This document shows, one piece after another, positions 62,485 to 64,000 of a DNA stretch of 64,000 bases. The DNA lies in NCBI GenBank assembly GCA_030432655.1, contig JAUILA010000018.1, positions 1 through 64,000 of the forward strand, given 5' to 3'. Below the pieces are notes generated by a model, which was not told the DNA's origin, did not search any database, and saw nothing but the letters and a program-made list of their open reading frames with translations. This DNA is from Bacteroidia bacterium (GTDB taxonomy: Bacteria > Bacteroidota > Bacteroidia > Cytophagales > Cyclobacteriaceae). Numbering within the stretch: the first letter of the stretch is position 1; each line of letters starts with the position of its first letter. Position numbers and translations under genes: made by a program.

Positions 62485-62940
62485 GTGAGAATGTTCATGC
62501 TAATATTGCTGTTTATCCCGCTTCAGGACGATGTGCCTATGTTGTCCAGTGATGAATATTCGTATAAACTCGAATATTCTCTCCGTCAAAAGGATAATAA
62601 AACCCCGAATAAAGTATATGACGCAAACAGGAAAATCCAGGCTTCTTCTGCGATGTTGCCATTTGTTGAGATACACTTTTCCCTTGACAATTTTCTTCCA
62701 ACCGACAAACGGGTCAGAATCTTCCATGGAGATCAGGCCCTGAGTTCAAAAAAAATCAAAGGCCCCATGAAGCTCACCCTTGAAATGGGATTTTCTGCAG
62801 ATCTTAAAGAAAAGACGGTCCCTTCCATTTTCAGGATTTACATCCTGGATGAGAACAGAAACCCTCGTGGTCAGATCAAGGTGGAAGTTAAGTCTGATGG
62901 GGAATTGCTGATCAATGAGGTGACCAGTGGCATGATCTGA
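62485..62940 (+). CDS. Hypothetical exported protein
   Basis: 151 residues. A short hydrophobic N-terminus (MRMFMLILLFIPL) may be a signal peptide. The rest is beta-rich, with EYSYKLEYSLRQKD, a hydrophobic strand pair around MLPFVEIHFSLDNF, and FRIYILDENRNPRGQIKVEV. No known domain recognised. GTG 62485 sits 4 bases after a TAAATTTA box; ATG 62491 is the alternative. It diverges from ccoI across the putative operator and may be co-regulated. It abuts the pgi stop with a 1-base gap, tail to tail. Confidence 0.65.
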   Translation: MRMFMLILLFIPLQDDVPMLSSDEYSYKLEYSLRQKDNKTPNKVYDANRKIQASSAMLPFVEIHFSLDNFLPTDKRVRIFHGDQALSSKKIKGPMKLTLEMGFSADLKEKTVPSIFRIYILDENRNPRGQIKVEVKSDGELLINEVTSGMI

Positions 62941-62941
62941 T

Positions 62942-64000
<1,059 letters not shown>

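Overview
This window is almost entirely a single stretch of Bacteroidota chromosome, probably from the Cytophagales or a near relative. The evidence is a short primary sigma factor without an N-terminal extension, a fused CcoNO oxidase with a one-haem CcoP, a Porin_10-type porin, an OmpA protein with TPR, beta-propeller and regulatory domains, menaquinone genes, and promoter -7 boxes of the form TAnnTTTG. I see no rRNA, tRNA, CRISPR array, insertion sequence or phage gene. The first ~0.75 kb does not belong with the rest. It is GC-rich (63 and 73 percent in two hand-counted 60-base lines) and encodes the tail of a GntR/FCD regulator and the start of a threonine-synthase-like enzyme, both of proteobacterial character. 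They are joined in frame to a Bacteroidota metalloprotease that loses its catalytic half at the join. This is most likely an assembly chimera.

Layout. 0.5-2.0 kb: truncated lipoprotein metalloprotease. 2-5.4 kb: menaquinone operon menI-menF-menD; menC lies apart at 19.4 kb. 5.4-24.3 kb: housekeeping genes (two histidine phosphatases, Nif3 with a coiled-coil partner, LpxK, porin, MiaE, a GATase-like periplasmic protein, an ABC permease, a PorE-like OmpA protein, QueA, a VIT/CCC1 transporter, an AGCS symporter, an agmatinase-family ureohydrolase). 24.4-31 kb: topA, a sirtuin, a TlpA-like thioredoxin, Tex and a tiny zinc-ribbon membrane protein. 31-37 kb: SpmAB-like protein, RsmE, acyl-CoA-binding protein, citrate synthase, prohibitin, TPR protein. 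37-49.8 kb: rpoD, pyrophosphatase, an Mla/MCE lipid-transport operon running into aconitase, MscS, a membrane-anchored exonuclease next to a CBS/nucleotidyltransferase protein, QueE, ManA and a flavin-type oxidoreductase.

49.9-62.4 kb is a low-oxygen respiration island. It holds ccoNO-Q-P-G-H and a SafE-like membrane protein on the plus strand. Facing them is a two-gene signalling pair, a PAS histidine kinase and a response regulator fused to a CRP/FNR DNA-binding half. Then come hemN-ccoS-ccoI on the minus strand. The same near-palindrome, TGACATAA(A/G)TCA, lies upstream of both ccoNO and ccoI, at almost the same distance from a -7 box (58.5 and 59.5 bases). The fusion regulator keeps the Glu and Arg that CRP/FNR proteins use to read TGA half-sites, and it has no Fe-S cysteine cluster. 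The kinase PAS domain aligns without gaps to the haem pocket of FixL, including the equivalents of His200, Arg206 and Arg220. My reading is that these two proteins compress a FixL/FixJ/FixK-type circuit into two genes that control oxidase structure and assembly. The pair, the motif and the spacing are seen directly; the circuit is inference.

The window ends inside pgi, read on the minus strand. A secondary pattern is that several -7 boxes sit only 4-5 bases before a start codon, which suggests leaderless transcripts.
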